DNA of 64,000 nt from Typhlomys cinereus (lineage: Eukaryota > Chordata > Mammalia > Rodentia > Platacanthomyidae), in contig JALPQD010000224.1 of the NCBI GenBank assembly GCA_023101885.1, positions 2,818,696 to 2,882,695 on the forward strand, read 5' to 3'. Under the pieces are notes generated by a model that did no database searches, was not told where the DNA came from, and saw only the letters and a list, made by a program, of their open reading frames with translations. This document shows, one piece after another, positions 43,623 to 56,462 of the stretch. The position numbers were made by a program, and so were the translations under genes. Every line of letters starts with the position of its first letter. Position 1 is the first letter of the stretch.

Positions 43623-43752
43623 TACAAGAGGCCAGTTTAGTCTGTGTGCCTGTGATATCACAAGAGTGATATCAGGAATCATCCTAAATTGTTTTACCTT
43701 CTTATTATTTGCTCTAGGGTTTCCTAGACTCAGTCTTCTAGGGCTGGAATTA

Positions 43753-43791
<39 letters not shown>

Positions 43792-43862
43792 ATGGGATGG
43801 TGAGCTCAGATCCTTTTATTTATGAAGCAAAAACTTTAACTTTTGAGCCATCTCCCCAGCCC
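43623..43862 (-). mobile_element. DIP-like SINE carrying an internal T33 run
   Basis: The reversed body (tcaggaatcatcctaaattg, tagggtttcctagactcagt) and reversed head (tttgagccatctccccagcc) flank an uninterrupted T run of about 33 at 43,757-43,789. The compound TGG/TG array adjoins its tail and probably grew from it. Confidence 0.75.
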
Positions 43863-44451
43863 AATTAATGGTAGTCTTAAAGAGATTATTTCTCAAATAT
43901 TTCTACCGGGTATAAAATGTGCTAGAAATGTTCAAGCTAAACTCAATTTTTATGTCATGGGATATTATCAGAAGTGCTACATTTAGAGTGAATGTAATTT
44001 AGATATGAAAGATACTTTATAGTACTTTGTTTTTTCATTGAATCCTTAGTTCATTCATATGTGGAAGAACATTGAGTTTTTTTTTAACGCTCTTGGCATT
44101 TATTGTTATTAACTATTTGCAATAAAATTCAAATGTTATTTTTAGGAATGCCACTGTATCCAGACCATTTTTAATATCTGTACTTAATAAATGGATATAT
44201 GCGTGTTGGTGTCTATTCCTACTCTGCTTAGACTACAATATTAATATAAAAATTTCTTCCTTAAAAGTGTGTTTCATTTCTAATTAACCCAGGTAATCTA
44301 AAGAAAGTTGTTGAGTACTGGGTTCTTTCCCAGCTTATTTGATCCATGGCCAAACTGACTTTTCTTACTTTTTTCAGTCTAAAGTAGGAGTAAAATCTTC
44401 TGTTCTTTTATTATTAGGGATTTTGTAAAGATTAAGAACATATTTTCATTA
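43863..44451. other. Unassigned intronic sequence
   Basis: AT-rich, nothing recognised. Confidence 0.4.
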
Positions 44452-44765
44452 CTCAGTTTTAGTCATTTAATTCTTTGCTATGACAAAACACCTGGTAAGA
44501 AGCAAGCTTAAGGGAAAGAAGGTTCAATGGACTCACAGCGAAGATCATAGTCCTTCACTGCAGGGAAGGCACAGTATCAGGAGCTTGAAGCAGCTGGTCA
44601 CATGACACTACCGCATGCTAGTGCTCACCTAGCCTTTTCCATTGCAAACAGTCCAGGACCCCAGACTCAGGGAATGGTGCTGCCCACTTTTAGGCTGGGG
44701 ATCCCCACTTCACTTAATGCAACCAAAACAATCCCTCATGGTCATGTCCAGAAGTCAATTGTTAC
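44452..44765 (+). mobile_element. URR1-like DNA-transposon remnant, first of a pair
   Basis: Order of landmarks: ctttgctatgacaaaacacc, caagcttaagggaaagaagg, cactgcagggaaggcacagt, gctggtcacatgacac. It is old and non-coding. Confidence 0.5.
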
Positions 44766-44767
44766 TT

Positions 44768-45124
44768 TTCCTATTGTTTTGAGACTACTCTCTGACACAA
44801 GCAACTTAGGGAAGAAATGGGTATTTATTTGGCATATGGTTCCAGAGGCAATATAGGCCAAGATGGTAGAAATTGCATAGCAGAACACAGAGTAGAAACA
44901 GAAGCAGGAGGCTGGTTCAGGTCACGGCCATTAGGAAGGCAGAGAGAGCAAGAGCAAACAGATATGAAGCAGGGCTGAGCTACTGAACCTCAAGGCTTGT
45001 CCCCTGTAGTGCCTCTTTCTCCAGCCAGACTCTACCTCCTTAAAGATACCATCCCTAACCTTAGCATGAGCTAATGATTTAAACACAGGAGTCTGTTGGG
45101 GACAAGTCACATTCAACCATGACA
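44768..45124 (+). mobile_element. URR1-like DNA-transposon remnant, second of a pair
   Basis: Starts again with gacacaagcaacttagggaa and runs through tggttccagaggcaatatag, gaacctcaaggcttgtcccc, ctctacctccttaaagatac to cacattcaaccatgaca. Same orientation as its neighbour. Confidence 0.6.
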
Positions 45125-45996
45125 TCAGTCTAAACCTAGGTATTTCCTCTGAGGTGTGCTGGGACCCCTGTCTCCTAGGTTATCAGGTTGACAAGCCATT
45201 CTCCAATTTAAACCATCATATTCTCCTTTGCTTTTATGAAAATAGTGAGGTGTTTTGCATGCACATCGTGGACATCTTATTTGAAAGAAACTTCATTTTA
45301 ATTGATCTGTGTTTAGACAGACAAGTCTTTACCGATAAACAATCTGATGTGTGGCTCTGAAATAAATTTTTTAACATTTTCTTCCATATCTGTTCAACCT
45401 CAGTGGGTTTTTCTATAAATTAATATTGGTCCTGTCTTCATTAAGGCTAAAAAGATTTAATAAAATACTCAAAGCTGGACATGAGTGGCATGATTCCACA
45501 TTGTATTCTTCATTTGATGAGCAATGTAGCATTCTTGCTTCAACACCAAGTACTCTTTCAGCATGGAGGTTGTTCTGTTTTCCTCTTCTTGGAACAAATG
45601 TAGCAGGAATGGAAGTTCCTAGGTAGCTTGGCTCCCTCTAAGGAGAGGAAGATAGTGTCTTCCAGTCATCCTTGGGAGACCTTGCACACAAGCACCCTGG
45701 AGGACAAAGTCTTTGACTGCTCCCCTCCTGCCCCCCCCATAGCTCTAATGCATCCAATCTGTCCAAAGGTCCTGAACATGTCTCCTGCAGTCATGGAGGC
45801 ATTTGAAGGAAGCGTGGCTTGAGCATGATGTTCTGCAGTGAACACAGTGAAATCCCAAGACTTGATCTCTGAAAGGATGATATTTTGAAAAGGGAAAGAG
45901 AAAACATAATGGAACACCGCAGTTCATAGAAATCGAGTTGAGTTCATGGATATATTTTATGGTTCAGTTTTTTTACATAAATAAAAATGTGTATAT
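45125..45996. other. Unassigned intronic sequence
   Basis: Nothing gene-like or repeat-like is recognised. Confidence 0.4.
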
Positions 45997-46035
45997 GTAC
46001 ACACGAAGACATATATATATACACATATATAAGTG

Positions 46036-46105
<70 letters not shown>
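45997..46105. repeat. Compound (TA)n-(CA)n-(TA)n microsatellite
   Basis: Short TATA runs are followed by about 23 CA dinucleotides (about 46,036-46,081) and then about 12 TA dinucleotides. Likely length-polymorphic. Confidence 0.95.
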
Positions 46106-46115
<10 letters not shown>

Positions 46116-48439
46116 TAAGGGTTTGGCCCACATGGTTGTAGAATCTGAAAAAGTCCCAAGATCTGAAGTTAGTAAGCCGAGGCCACAACAGAGCTGATCT
46201 TCTAAGTTCCAGTTTAAGCTCCAAATCTTTGAATTAGAACTAGTAGCACCAGTGGCATCAATTTCATCAAGGTTGAGTGAAGGCCTGAGAACCAGCAGAG
46301 CTGGTGAGGAGAGTTCTTGTCCGAGTCTGAAGTCAGGAAATGACTGATTTACTGGTTTGAAGACAGGCAGAGAGGAAGGGAAGAAGGGAAGAGTGAGAGG
46401 GAGAAAGAGAAAATAAAACAGAATACTTTGTTCAGGCTCTAGTGAATAATCCAGATGTGTTCATTCAGATGCTAATGTCACCCGGGGATATCTTTGAAAT
46501 CACAGTCACAATAATCCTTAGCTGAGTTTCTGGACGCCTGGAGGTATAGTCAGCTGGGATATACAATTGACAGGACCCTGGGCAAAGGTATTTTTGTACC
46601 TTTGTTACAGAGCCACCCAGGGAGATCAATTTAGTTTTCCCTTAATCTCATCTTTGGAGGGAGGTTCAGAGTGCTTCAGTTTCCTGCTTTGGATTGCCCA
46701 TCGTTGAGGTGCCCAGCACTGTGTGCTGTCATCCCTGCATCTAGTTGTGCTCCAGTCTGAGAGTTGTTTGTCCTCGGTGCAAATAATGATAATTAATATC
46801 CTTGCACAGACAGTGCTCAAGCTGTGATGAAATTATCTCCATTGCTCATGCTAACAGTGGCATGAAGGATACAGCTAGTTAAAGTTCACAGCAATTCACA
46901 AACCCATTTAAGCTTATCCTTCTTTTGAGAAGCAACAAAATTAATAGCTCGTTCTGTATGCATGTACTTGGAAGTTGGTGCTTCAGAAATGATTTAGGAA
47001 ACGGAGGGCTGCTTTGGATAATAGATGGACGGTTGTTTGACTTTCCCATCGGGAATAGCGTTAGATGTCAGTTAAGTAGTTTGGTTGGTGTTTCAAGTTA
47101 ATGAGACTTCTGCAAAATGCCTTAAGTTTAGTTTCTGGAATATGCTTAGTCATTTCCATGAAAATATCTTGGTACTTGAGTTTCTGGTACCTTGAAACTT
47201 TGTTGGTATCTTTTTGAAAGACTTGTCTTTCTAATCTCTTATTTATTTAAAAGTGAGGTTCCCACTCCTACTTTTTAGGGTTCTAATGATCTTGAATTGC
47301 TAGCTTTGTTTCCTGGCTGGCGCTTGCAAACTAGAGTGGTGCATGCTGTGTAATAAGAACTTGGCAGACAGTTGTTGGGTGAATGGGAAAAAAACAGGGT
47401 TTAGTGCAGTTCTAGGTGGTTCTAGAGGAAAACATAGCACATGTATCTGTGGTAATAGAAGTGATTATAGCTTGCTGTCTATTATGCCAGCCTGCTATCC
47501 TCAAGTGGTTCTGGAGTGTTTATAGTGTGCTAGTATAATTTAAGAGCTGAGTTTTAAATTTGATTTAATTTTAATTAAGTTGTCACATACTGCTTGTGCC
47601 TATTGTATTAGACAGCTCACATCTTCAGTAATCACTACCACTACGGACGGCATCAAAAGGTATTTTTGGAAGCAAAAAAGTCTTCTAAAAGTGATACCAT
47701 TTGTATAATTAACTTTGTATATTTAGTTGATATGTCTTATGATTCCCTCGAGAAATAATAGTTTTTTTGTTATATTTCGTGTGGTGTGTGTGTCATGAAA
47801 AGTATCTGCTTTGTCATTCTGTTTCATTCTCTTGAACCTGGAACTGGGCTGAAAGCCAACATTAATCCTGTCTATGCCCACACCTCTCCCCTATCTCCAG
47901 CATTGAGCATTATAGGGGTGTGCACAGCCGTGCTCAGTTTTTTTATGTTTATCATTGTTATTTTAATCATATTATATTAAGTTGGTTGGTGCCATCTTGG
48001 ACTCAAGTTTGAGAGGCAACTCCTTAGGAAGCAAGGGTGGGGCTTACTTTATACTTAAGCCCAACTTCTTCTGCAGGATCTTTTGCATAGCTTATCACTG
48101 TTGAAAGTGTGACTATAATTCTGTAGAATGGATTAGTCCTAGGGAATCAAAGATTTTCAAGTGAAGATCAGGATTTAAAAAACGAATTGTCACATTGAAC
48201 TTGAATAATTCATTATCACTTAGACGTAATAAGTAATTAAAAGAAAAAAAACTTTGATAGTGTATTCAAGCATAAGTCTTAAACTGCTGTTTTGTCAATA
48301 ATCTTAAAAATCAGAAATAAAATGAATCTTGTAGTTGCCCCTTTAATTATATTAAAATAATATGTTTAAAAGCCACATTGTATGGTGGGCTTTAATTGTT
48401 GTGTAAAACCCATGTAATATTAAGTTTACTTTTTCAGCC
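46106..48439. other. Mostly unassigned intronic sequence
   Basis: A purine-rich patch lies at 46,370-46,415. The segment 46,430-46,590 (ttcagatgctaatgtcaccc) recalls an ancient mammalian interspersed repeat I cannot name. The rest is AT-rich and shows nothing. Confidence 0.35.
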
Positions 48440-48640
48440 ACTTTTATTTGTACAGTTGCTGGCATTCATTCCACTGACACTTGGGCGTGGTCATCCCCAC
48501 TGTATTCTCCGGATCCTTTTCATAATCAGAGACCCAAGCTCAGAACCCACTAGACAGCAGCCTGTGTTTCTCCCCATTCTCTGCTCCTGGTTACTACTCT
48601 TCTGCTTTCTGTCTGTGAACTTGGTCATGGATGTTAAACC
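48440..48640 (-). mobile_element. Ancient L1 (L1M) 3' fragment
   Basis: The run ccccattctctgctcctggt, then tactactcttctgctttctg and tctgtgaacttgg, parallels the reversed 3' region of old mammalian L1s. The match is moderate. Confidence 0.45.
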
Positions 48641-49499
48641 ATGTTGTCATCCTGCAGACCTGTATGTGGAACTGATCCCTGTCTTCAGAGGTCACATCTT
48701 TTAAAATGACCAAGGCCTGATAAATGCTAATTGGGAAACAGGGTGCACTTCTTGCTAAGGACAGGAGCCATCCAATTAGTCACTGCTTCCGGCCGTCACT
48801 AACCTTACATGCTCACCCTGAGTCTGATCATCTTTCTCATTTGACAAAACAATAATTCTAGAAAATTACCTTTATATGACAGGTGGTAAATTGACTTTCC
48901 TGCACGCATGCCTGGTATTCAAAGTTTTTGCCAGTTTCCACCAAGAAAGACAAAAAGAATTAGTGACAGTTTATAAATACATGACCACACTGGCCCACCA
49001 TGCAAAGCAGTGCACTTGAATCAGTGCATTCAAGATGGCTTTGCAGTCATTCAGTGAGCGGGAGTGCTTTTTGGCAATTCGAAGGTGAATGTTCCTTTCA
49101 CCAGATCACCTGCTCTGGATGACAGTGGCACATCTTTGGGTTCAAGAGACACAGAGACAATAGGAGACATGTTGGCCAGAGCACGTAGGGAAATAGGCCG
49201 TGGGTGGGACTGAAAGGCAGCCTGTGTCCAGGGCTCAGAAAAACAACAGTCCACAGCCCATAGCAAGTAGAGCTCATCCCGATGGGCGTTGAGTTTCCTG
49301 TGGCAGGTGGTGGTTAAGGTGGTGAAAAAGGCCTCAGAGTGCAGGGGAGAAGAAGTGACCTTGAAACGGCACAGCCTTGATGGAGGAGATCAGGAGATTT
49401 ACAGAAAAGCAGGGTTGTTCCATTCAGTTAGTGAGTGCAATGAAATTCTTGAGAAAACAAGGGGGCTTGTTCCTATGTAGAGCATTTGGACTTTTACAG
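48641..49499. other. Unassigned intronic sequence
   Basis: No gene or repeat is recognised. Confidence 0.4.
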
Positions 49500-49850
49500 G
49501 CATAGTGTATTCATCTCAGTTTCCTTCCCTCCCCCCTTCCTTCCATCTTTTCCCTTCCCTTCACCATTTCCTCCCACTCCCTTCTACCCTCCCACCTGTG
49601 TGCTTTTATGGACCCCATTCTCTGGTCCTGGTTACTACTCTTCTGCTCTCTGTCTCTGAACGTGTCTTGAACTCTGGCTTGTCTACTCCTGTAGGTGCTC
49701 AGGCCTCCATGGTATGTCAGGATACCTCTCTTCAGGCCACCCCACTGTGTGGGTTTCCCATCACTCATCCAGTTTTAGACCCAAAGGTTTCCACTGTAAG
49801 TACCCATTCTATAGGTATAATAACAGGTACCTACAGAGCAGTTTGATGTA
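49500..49850 (-). mobile_element. L1-3'-UTR-like fragment
   Basis: The start (gtgtattcatctcagtttcc), the pyrimidine tract, and tcccactc...tatggacccc...tctactcctgt align with 35,650-35,900. Both are copies of one repeat, probably an old L1 3' end in the minus orientation. Confidence 0.5.
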
Positions 49851-51143
49851 CTGCCTTCTTCCCTTATAGTTTTATTGGCTGTCTTCCTTATTGATCTTTT
49901 TCCTTCCTTTTTTTTAGGTTCTTGTTCTAGTTTCCAGTAATAGGGATGTGTACCATTCTGACAAGTGGGTCTTATAGCTAATCGGAAAGCAATTGGTTGT
50001 CTCCTTGGTACTTACCACTATTACACTGATGGTCACTTGTTGCCATGGTGATTTATATTGTAACTTACAAATCTCATGCCATTGATGGGGGTTGTGATTA
50101 TTTTTCTCCCCCAGAAGCTTCTACAGTGTTCTTTGGTACCGTGTAAGCTTTCCAGCCAGGAGAAAGTCCTCAGACCAGTTCCAGTTGATATGTTTTGTCA
50201 TGTTCTGTGATCCATTTGTGTTGCAACTTCAGTAATAAGGTCTTACTGAGAGGTTTTTGAAGAGCTACCAAAAGCCTATGATGTTTGGGGGCCTTTAAGA
50301 CTTCTCTGATCATTATTTTACTAGGGAGTGTCACATTTCTATTACTTCTAATATAATTTTGTCCCTGGGTTCTAAATGGATCAGCTCAAGGCTTTTTTTC
50401 CTGTTTTCCTCACTCTATGCTCCTCTGCATAGGGACTGTCCATTCTTGTTCCTTTCTTTTAAAAAAAAACGTGGCCTGAGCCTGCACTTGAGAAAGGTAG
50501 GTCAGGAATAGAGTCAATTAGAAAAGGTAATTATTTAAGAGGAAGGTGACTAAAGGCTGTTTAATGACTAAGGGGGATAGTGCCAAGGATCTCTACATTA
50601 TGTAGGTAGTAGAGTGAACCCAGGGCAAAGTGACACAGAGGCCTTATCAACTGACCTAGAGTAGGGGATACAGAAAGGGCAAAGGTGAGGTGTGCACAAT
50701 CCTTCGATTGTGAGGCATACATATAGTCCTGAAGCACGTGTGAGAAAGTGAGTTCCCTCCTGTCCATTCTTCAGCTCTTCCAAGAGTTAGACGTTTCCCT
50801 GTATATGCACATAAACTGTGATTATATGTCCTCAGCACATGTCAGCTACCATGCGTAGTAATGCCTTGCTCATTTATTATTATTTACTAATCAGAGATAT
50901 CCTACATCGATGCATGGGGAGCAGCCTTATTCTTACTGTATTTAGCTACTCTAGAAATAATACTGGGAATACAAAATTTGTTTTTCACTTAGTGAATGTC
51001 TTTGTGTATTATTTTGCTCATCTCAACATATCTATAGGATCAAGTTAGTGCAGATGGCATTGCTGACTAAAGGTTTCAAAGTTGATGGGTATTCCCAGTA
51101 TTGTCTCTCATGAAAATTTTGTCAGTGGTACCTTTCTTTTTTA
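49851..51143. other. Unassigned intronic sequence
   Basis: No gene or named repeat is recognised. Confidence 0.4.
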
Positions 51144-51845
51144 TTTATTAATTTATTTGCTGACAGTTTTATTCATTATATAATACAGTGTGGTCATACC
51201 CTCTCCCAACTCTCCCGTCCCTCTCCTGCCTCTACCAGTCCCACTTCCTTCCAACTACCCCCCTTTCCACTCTTGTGTCTTTCTGTTTGCCTTTTGTTTT
51301 TGTTTTGTGGCCTCCTGAGTTTAACCAGGAGCACCCAGTTAGGTGTGGAGCATGGGTGCCATGCTCGCTGCTGTGGCTGGTCGACCGGCTGGTGACTGCA
51401 CCTTTGGAGAAAGGACTTCCCGTCTCCCTGCAGCCATCTGCTGACCAGTGCTGCTTGAGAGGAGCAGTGCCCACGAGCCCGTTCCAACCATGGCTGAATG
51501 TTGATGAGTCCAGTCTTGTGCAGGCTACTGCAGCTGCGTGAGGTCATGACATGCTACTGTCCTGCCACGGCCACTCCTCACACTGTCCCCCATATCTTCT
51601 GTGCTCCCCGAGCCTTGGAAGGGGTGATATGGATGTTCCCTTGAGGGCTGAGCACTCAGCTGTCACTTATTCTCACTTATTTGCTGCGGAGAAGTTTCTC
51701 TGCAGGCAGCACTAGCCTGTGGGGATGAGCATAAAATCTTAGGAGGCAGTGGAGCAACATGTCCACTTAGAAAAACAGGAGCAGTGGGCATACCATCATA
51801 CCCTCAAATCAAAGGTGCCTCATTTTTAGATTTATAGTATATTAT
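51144..51845 (-). mobile_element. L1 3' UTR fragment (Lx/L1_Rod-like)
   Basis: The plus strand contains aaggggtgatatggatgttc, gagggctgagcactcagctg, tcacttattctcacttattt and atgtccacttag. This is the reversed order of an older rodent L1 3' UTR, starting at an A/T-rich tail near 51,144. Confidence 0.6.
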
Positions 51846-54800
51846 CAAAAATGTGTCTTTCCCAGTTTCTAAATTTTTTTTTGTTGTCTCATTGTCATTC
51901 TAATACATTTCTCTGGAGTCTTCATAACTTTCAGAGCCATTCGTGTTGTTTTTCAGGAACTTTCTGTGTCTCAGTTATGTGTATTTCTATTCAGGAGCTG
52001 GACTCTGGAATGCTTACTTACAGAATCTTCTTATAAATTATAAATCTGGAGTTTTTGGTAGTTATATTGGGATAACAAGGCAGTGATCATGTGTTTGTAT
52101 TTTATTAAAGTTTTGTTTTAATAACAAGTGACTGTCAATTTTCATCAAATGCCTTTGGAAGGTCCTGGTATATAGATTATAAGATTTTTCTCTTGTGTTA
52201 TAGGATGAATTGGAAGAATAGGTTTCCTTTTTAAATTGTTTGTACTGTTCATTTGACAGTTATCCCTCACAATTTTCTGTCATACTGTATAACTTACATT
52301 CACAGTTAATATTTTATTTGCAGTTTTCATAGACACTTCACAAGTATCACCTAAGCACATATGGTTTATAACTTATTCCTCACTGAAACAACTTTCCCAA
52401 GTTCAATGATTGCTTCCTAGTGATTAATATCCCTCCCTACTGTAAGCTGTCATCCACTGCAGCTTATCCTTGATGTTTTGTATCCTGACCATTACTCTTC
52501 ATCTCCTTCAGCCTCTGCGATGCAGAGAACTGTGCTCCTTGGTGGATTTGTCTTCCTTCCTCTTGTTTCTTAGAGCCTCCCCACTTGGCCTTACCACCTT
52601 GCCTCCCTTGTCTGATGATGGAGGCTGTTGTCTTTTTCACACATCACTTAACATATCCATCCATCCTAAGCACAGTGTCTCTAAAATGAGCTCTATCTTT
52701 GTCCCCAACCCAGCCAGTTTCACTGCTGCTTGCATTTAGCATTCTGCAGCACATAAGTGTCAGCGATTCTGACTCTGAGAAGCTGGGAGCAGGAGGGGCA
52801 GGCAGTGAATGAAGATTTCGCTCTCCAGTAACTGGATGAGTAGAGAAAGAGGTCATGGTGTAGAGAGGTCAGGATTGTGGTAGAAGTGTGGTCTGAGGAA
52901 GGACGCAGTCAGGGTGGGCAGGTGAGAGGAGGTGACTGAGAAAGTCAAGGCTTGAGACCTATGTCAGCGATCAGGGGTTCCTGTGGGAGAAGCGGGGGGG
53001 GGGGGGGGACAGGTCCAAGTGCATTAACCAAGCCAGTGCTGATGCAGTCAGTATGTGGGTCTGTTTCTGGAGATTCCAAGCATTTAATGTCCTATGACCC
53101 ATTTTCTTAACGTGTGCTGTTTCCTGTTCTTGCTAGTCTCTTGCGTCTGTAGGCAGCCACAGAGGATGGTGCAGGATCTTTTTAGCATGTTGTTCTCATA
53201 ATTACCCCCCCGAATAACAGTGATATCAGTAGGTACACCCTCTGCTGTCTTGTCTGGCAGTTTGATGCCAGGAGCTTAAAGGTGGACAGAGAAGGAGTTA
53301 GTTTTTTCCAAGTATTGGTGGAACCATCCTGGTCACGGTAGTGACACTGTGTGAAGGCCTTCCCAGCCCTGTGTGGGGTTCCCAGGCATCTCAGTGCTAC
53401 TTCTTGCCCACAACTCTGCAGGGCCTTCTCACGGGCTGTAGTGCAATTCTCATGGTGCATTCAAGTGGTTTCTCTGGAGCTTTGCTGTGAGGAGCTGATG
53501 TTACAGTAGCCACGGTGCTGGTAGAGAAAGAGAAGAAAAGAGCCTGTGGCATCCTGTCACATTGCCTCGGGCTTACGACTGCAGATGGAAAGGCCAAATA
53601 CTTCCAACCTCTTGATGGCAGAGTTGGCTCTTCTGTCCAGAGTGATTATTTTCTTTGAGAATTGTTTGCTTCCCGTGGCTCTCCCTGTTCCACCAAATTA
53701 TCCCCTGGCCTGGGGCCAGCCCACTGAAGGGCTTTCAGACCTCTCTTTCCCACTCTTCCTCCTGCTTCATGACTACCTCTCCCAGACAAAGAAACTAGAA
53801 GTGTTGGTCTGTCTCACACCCATACCATTTCCAAGGACCCGGTGGTATGCCACCACTTCCCTATCAATAGTTGTGTTGCTGTGAATGTGGATAGTGAGGT
53901 CAGGTAAGGGTCTTCTAGAAACAACAAATAAATAGCATTAGTACCAAGTTCTTTAAAATGGGGAGCTTGAGAAACAAAACAGGTCTTCCCATAAACCTCT
54001 TTCTCCTGTCCTTCTGTCTTATCTTTCTTTACCCTGCATTGCTTCCCACCTCTGAACATTGCTTACATCTGTCAGGGCGTGTCATTGTTTCCAAGATGTT
54101 CTTTAGCCATTTACTGGCAAGGTCACAATTGTGACGGGATGACAAAGATCTTTCTCCTTTAGGGCCTTCTTTCCATTTGTGCTGGGCCCTTTCTTTGTCA
54201 TGTCTTGTCTCACATCAGCCTGGAACCTTTACTATTGTCTTTTTTGGATGGCTCCAGTCAACACTGTGAAGCAGCTTCTTTGATTCAAGCCTTGCTGTAA
54301 CCAGGGCTGCTTCTATCTCTGATGCTCTGTGTTCTTCTTACTTTCTGACCTTTCTGCTTTCTGAGCCCCTGGAGGTTGATGGCACTCCCTAGGACATACC
54401 GTGATCATTTTTGTCCATGTAACTAGCTTTCCTATTTGTTCTGTGACGCATATGCTGTGCCTGACATATGCTGGCCATGCTGGAGGTGGGAGGGTGGCCC
54501 AGATCAAGTTCCTGATCTCATGCAGCCTGGGTTTCCTCCATGGAGTTCATGAGCATACTCTGAAATGATAAAGAAAAAGGGGCTTTGGATGCATGAGGCC
54601 TGTGTTCAATCCCCAACACACTTCTCCTCCCACCCTCCCCACCTCCCAAATCCTGCTCTAGTCGCTTTAAGACATGGGTGCAGAAAACAGCTCTCTGTTG
54701 TTACCTCATTGACTCTCAGGGCCTGGTGAATGAGGCCTCATCTTTTCATCAGCAGAAGAGTGCTGATTCCAAGGCCCTGTAAGACATTTTTGTGGACGTG

Positions 54801-55410
54801 CAGTTTTCTGAAGTACTTACAAGAGCAGTTGCAGATGAATTCAAGGCTGCCACCCTACAGATTGACCACATCTCTGTGTCTTTGCTTTCTTCCACCCGGG
54901 CTTATACTGCTCTCAGTATGTTAAAATTGTACTCATGGAATAATGCAACATTTCCCCCCACATTATAGTGACTTTTACAAATGGCAGCAGTTATTCTATT
55001 TACATCTAATAAACAAAGACAAGTTTTGACAGCTATGTGTATAGCCTGAAAAGATTTAACTGACACAGGAGAGTTATTGTCTTAAATCTCATGAAGGCAA
55101 CACATGCATCAAGTCATTTATCCTGGCTTGACTTGAACTTCTAGTTCAAATCTTGGCATGTGTAATTGTAAAAAGTGTATTTCCCCAGCTTGCCACATTT
55201 TCTGCAAAGTTGGCACAATCCCCAGAGTGGGAGTGGTTTCAGGTCCATTTAGTGTAGCTGTAATAATTGAAGAATTTTTTTTAAAAGTAAGAAAATGCTA
55301 CTATACTTTGATAACACTTTTAACATTTAACATGAATCAAATTCTCGATTTAAGCCAAATTAAGTGATTCATTGAATTTTAATATATACTTTTTAATTTA
55401 AAAAATTAAA
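51846..55410. other. Mostly unassigned intronic sequence
   Basis: This is the longest stretch without a confident repeat. A G13-14 run lies near 52,995-53,008. A possible ID head remnant lies at 54,576-54,622 (ggggctttggatgcatgagg, gttcaatccccaac). Open frames in 53.2-53.9 kb show no known domain. Nothing else is supportable. Confidence 0.35.
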
Positions 55411-55655
55411 TTAACGGGTTGGGGAGGTGGCTCAGAAGTTAAGACTCTGCCTCACAAACAGAAGGACCTGACTTCAGATCCCAGGTCCCAAATAAAAATA
55501 CTAGGGGGAAATGGCAGTGGCCTGTATTTCTGACCCTAGTTGGTGGAGCCTGGGAAATCCCAAAGTAAGGCAAAAAGGAAGTAGAAGCAATCTAGGATGA
55601 TTCCTGAAGTCATTCTTGGTCCTCTGCAAAGACACACAGTGCCCTCTAATATATA
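55411..55655 (+). mobile_element. SINE, B2 superfamily, DIP-like
   Basis: The head (gggttggggaggtggctcag, gactctgcctcacaaacaga) is followed by the body (gtatttctgaccctagttgg, tggagcctgggaaatcccaa, ctaggatgattcctgaagtc). The tail is replaced by microsatellites. Confidence 0.85.
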
Positions 55656-55696
55656 CACACACGCATATATATATACACACATATATATACACACAC

Positions 55697-55764
<68 letters not shown>

Positions 55765-55801
55765 GGGACCACAGTGGCCTCTGATATATACACACATGCA
55801 A

Positions 55802-55856
<55 letters not shown>

Positions 55857-55880
55857 GAGAGAGATAGACAGATAGATAGG
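55656..55880. repeat. Compound microsatellite: TA/CA, (ATAG)n, TA, GA
   Basis: TA/CA runs precede about 17 ATAG tetranucleotides (55,697-55,763). Then comes a short copy of the SINE tail sequence (ccacagtggcctctgatata), then (TA)n and (GA)n. The repeated tail phrase shows part of the SINE tail was duplicated during expansion. Confidence 0.93.
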
Positions 55881-55935
55881 TTAGTCTACACAATATTAGA
55901 TTTATTTCACTATGACATTTTCAAGCAAATTCATG

Positions 55936-56215
55936 TGTGTGTGTGTCAGTGTGTGTGTCGGTGTGTGTGTGGTCATGTGAGTGTATGTATATGATTGTAT
56001 GTCATTGTGTGTGGTCATGTGAGTGTGAGTACGAATGTGTGTGGAGGTCAGAGGATAACCTTGGCTGTTGGCTTCCCCTTCCACCTTGTTCGAGGCGGGG
56101 CTTCTTGTTTCCCACTGCATGCACCAGCCTAGCTGCCTGTGACTTTTCAGGGATTCAGATGTTCTGACTCCCTTCCTGCCCTATGCTACTACATCTGGCT
56201 TTACCTGGATTTTGG
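55936..56215 (-). mobile_element. SINE, B4A-like, head missing
   Basis: A GT-rich tail is followed by gtgtggaggtcagaggataa, ccttggctgttggcttcccc, ttgttcgaggcggggcttct, gcaccagcctagctgcc and gctactacatctggctttac. The ID head expected on the right is absent. Confidence 0.55.
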
Positions 56216-56462
56216 GAGTCATAAGAAAAAAAATTAGTGAATTTTGGTTTTTTATTAGTACCTAATTTGTAACTATTTCTGAACTGGCCCTAAACGTGCT
56301 GCTACCATTTTTGTGCTTTATTTATGAGAAGTGATGTGGTAAACACCAGCAGTTACAAAATCAATCACCTCTGAAAATGAAGGTGCCCCCTACATTGTGT
56401 CATGGGAGCTGACATCCAGCTAACACTGAATTCTTTCTAAAAATAACAAACTCCTTCATTCA

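Noticed and set aside
53182..53884. Overlapping frames of 66-112 codons that might mark an exon
   Set aside because: No domain, no protein family recognised and no convincing acceptor/donor pair. Frame lengths are within chance for this base composition.
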